The position numbers and the translations under genes were made by a program. From JBDTMT01 sp033764095 (GTDB lineage: Bacteria > Desulfobacterota > Binatia > HRBIN30 > CADEER01), in contig JANRJF010000056.1 in assembly GCA_033764095.1 (NCBI GenBank), forward strand, positions 1-14,842: DNA of 14,842 nt, written 5' to 3'. Numbering within the stretch: position 1 is the first letter of the stretch; every line of letters starts with the position of its first letter. The notes beneath the pieces were generated by a model. That model was not told where the DNA came from. It saw only the letters and a program-made list of their open reading frames with translations, and did not search any database. Shown here piece after piece: positions 13,606 to 14,842 of the stretch.

Positions 13606-13740
13606 CCACGGATTCCTCGGAGTGTGCGACACGTGCCCGACGGAGTTCACGGAGAGGGCGACGAGTCCGATTCCGGTCTTGCTCGTCGAGTCCCGTGTGA
13701 CCTGTAGCGCAACGTGGTGCCCAATCCGTGTCATCCGTGG
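13606..13740. repeat. Degenerate dispersed repeat of the CCACGGAT...ATCCGTGG type
   Basis: The left end CCACGGATTCCTCGG (13606-13620) and right end AATCCGTGTCATCCGTGG (13723-13740) are imperfect inverted ends. An internal CGGAGTTCACGGAGAGG (about 13640-13656) is another typical word of this family of interspersed repeats. The rest of the 338-nt gap (13488-13825) contains three GAGTCA words near 13526-13556 and otherwise nothing I can recognise: no tRNA and no convincing ORF. The repeat looks old compared with the others in the window. Confidence 0.6.
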
Positions 13741-13825
13741 CTCCGGCGCGCTCGCGTTAGGATGCGCGTGCCGGCCGACACGTGGCGTTGGGGGACGCAC
13801 AACCGCAGTGCTAGGTTCACCACCC

Positions 13826-14635
13826 GTGCCGATCCGCCATGCCATGTCGGTCGACGTCGAGGACTGGTTTCACGACGGCGGCCTGACGGTCGATTCGCCG
13901 CGCGACTGCCGCGTCGAGCGCAACACCGAGCTGCTGCTCGAGGCGTTTGCCGACGCCGGGGCGTGCGCCACCTTCTTCGTCCTCGGTGACGTCGCCGCGC
14001 GCCACCCGGCGCTGGTGCGGCGCATCGCCGCTGCCGGGCACGAGGTGGGGAGCCACGGGCACCTGCACCGTCACCTGCGCGACCAGTTGTGGAGCGAGTT
14101 CCGCGCCGACGTGCAGCGGTCGCTGCACACCCTGGAAGACGTGCTCGGCGCACCGGTGCGCGGCTTCCGCGCGCCCTACTTCGGCATCCGCTCCGGGGTG
14201 CAGTGGCCGTTGGCGCAGCTGGCCGAGCTCGGGATCGGCTATGATTCGAGCGTGCTGGCCATCGACCGCCCTCCGGGCCTGGAGCTGGTCTCGCCGCGCG
14301 CGCCCTACCGGCATCCGAACGGGCTCTGGGAAGCGCCGGTCGCCATCCTGCAGATCGCCCGCTTCTGGCATCTGCCGCTGGCCAGCGGCGCCGGTCTGCG
14401 CCTGCTGCCGCCGGCGCTCTTCGCCCGGGCGCTGCAGCGCTTCGAGCGCGACGTCGGCGCCGGCGTCTTCTACCTGCACCCGTGGGAGCTCGATCCCGAC
14501 TCGCCCACCGCGCCGGGAGTCGCGCGCGTCTTCCTGCGCGTCGGCCGCCACCGGCTGGCGGCGCGGCTCGCGACGCTGCTGCGCGCGCGCCCGTTCGTCG
14601 CCATCCGCGATGCCTTCCCGCAGCTCGCCGCATGA
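13826..14635 (+). CDS. Polysaccharide deacetylase, NodB/DUF3473 (PEP-CTERM locus) type
   Basis: This 269-residue protein should remove acetyl groups from an exopolysaccharide or lipid-linked sugar. It opens PIRHAMSVDVEDWFH, where DVEDWF is the first NodB metal/catalytic motif. It continues VERNTELLLEAF, ATFFVLGDVAARHPALVRRI and AAGHEVGSHGHLHRHL, which includes the metal-binding SHGHLH. RGFRAPYFGI is the third motif. The C-terminal part, LRLLPPALFARAL and FYLHPWELDPDSP, is the DUF3473-like end with the last catalytic LHP. This arrangement is typical of deacetylases in exosortase/PEP-CTERM exopolysaccharide loci. I chose the GTG at 13826 because the family has a few residues before SxDVED; the ATG at 13844 is an alternative. 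No signal peptide is seen. Its TGA overlaps the next ATG. Confidence 0.9.
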   Translation: MPIRHAMSVDVEDWFHDGGLTVDSPRDCRVERNTELLLEAFADAGACATFFVLGDVAARHPALVRRIAAAGHEVGSHGHLHRHLRDQLWSEFRADVQRSLHTLEDVLGAPVRGFRAPYFGIRSGVQWPLAQLAELGIGYDSSVLAIDRPPGLELVSPRAPYRHPNGLWEAPVAILQIARFWHLPLASGAGLRLLPPALFARALQRFERDVGAGVFYLHPWELDPDSPTAPGVARVFLRVGRHRLAARLATLLRARPFVAIRDAFPQLAA

Positions 14636-14842
14636 CGCGATTGGCGGCGGTGTGCGGCGGGCTCGCCGCGTTGGCGGGGCTCGGATGGTGGTTCGGCTGG
14701 TATGGCGTGGTCGAGGCGCTGCACCAGGCGACGCCGGCCGGCCTGGCCGCGTACCTGGGCCTGACGCTGATCGTCTGGTGCGGCTACACGACGCGTTGGT
14801 GGATGGTGGCGCGCGGCGTCGGCGGCGCGGCGGCGCCGCCGC
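14632..14842 (+). CDS. Membrane protein, probably LPG-synthase TM/UPF0104 type (runs off right edge)
   Basis: The first 70 residues are visible: MTRLAAVCGGLAALAGLGWW, then WYGVVEALHQATPAGLAAYLG and a second hydrophobic stretch LTLIVWCGYTTRWWMVARG. Two membrane spans separated by a short V..AL..A polar segment are what the lysylphosphatidylglycerol synthase transmembrane/UPF0104 flippase-like family shows at its N-terminus. The ATG overlaps the deacetylase stop (ATGA), so it is translationally coupled and probably belongs to the same envelope-glycan or lipid-linked-sugar operon. Too little is present to be certain of family. Confidence 0.6.
   Translation, partial: MTRLAAVCGGLAALAGLGWWFGWYGVVEALHQATPAGLAAYLGLTLIVWCGYTTRWWMVARGVGGAAAPP

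Noticed and set aside
13488..13825. Small gene in the long gap before the deacetylase
   Set aside because: Frames here are short, Arg-rich and cross a recognisable degenerate repeat; no ribosome binding site or family motif is visible.

Overview
The window is 14.8 kb of very GC-rich bacterial chromosome (about 70% GC by eye). It is densely packed, with long antisense shadow reading frames, frequent GTG starts and 4-20 nt gene overlaps. Protein families and dispersed repeat types suggest an uncultured Deltaproteobacteria-like lineage (Desulfobacterota, Binatota or Myxococcota type). This placement is an inference; there is no rRNA or other phylogenetic marker here.

Left part (1-4171) is general metabolism. 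A leftward pair encodes a GNAT acetyltransferase and the start of a DJ-1/PfpI protein. A rightward diacylglycerol/lipid kinase-like gene converges on a leftward three-gene overlapping operon: GNAT acetyltransferase, then an unusual GNAT-nitronate monooxygenase fusion, then a HAD phosphatase.

Centre (4424-12168) is a rightward block. After a small His-rich Spy/CpxP-like protein comes a lipid or polyketide-type set: four ketosynthase-fold proteins, a B12-binding-type radical SAM enzyme and a FabG-like ketoreductase. The four ketosynthases form two pairs, each an intact Cys-His-His enzyme followed by a paralogue with the active-site Cys replaced (Leu in one, Glu in the other). This looks like the KS/chain-length-factor logic of type II polyketide systems, duplicated and combined with a radical SAM step. 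My best reading is a specialised fatty-acid or polyketide-like lipid pathway. No acyl carrier protein, dehydratase, acyltransferase or ligase lies in the window, so the pathway must use genes elsewhere.

Right part: a leftward ThiH/HydG-like radical SAM gene converges on the lipid block. It is followed by a rightward pair, a NodB-type polysaccharide deacetylase of the DUF3473/PEP-CTERM-locus type and the first 70 residues of a membrane protein (UPF0104/LPG-synthase-TM-like), which may begin an envelope-glycan operon.

The window is also rich in different dispersed inverted repeats. Seven lie at gene boundaries or inside genes. The first ketosynthase gene has one over its start codon, a second inserted in frame just before its catalytic cysteine, and a third directly after its stop codon.
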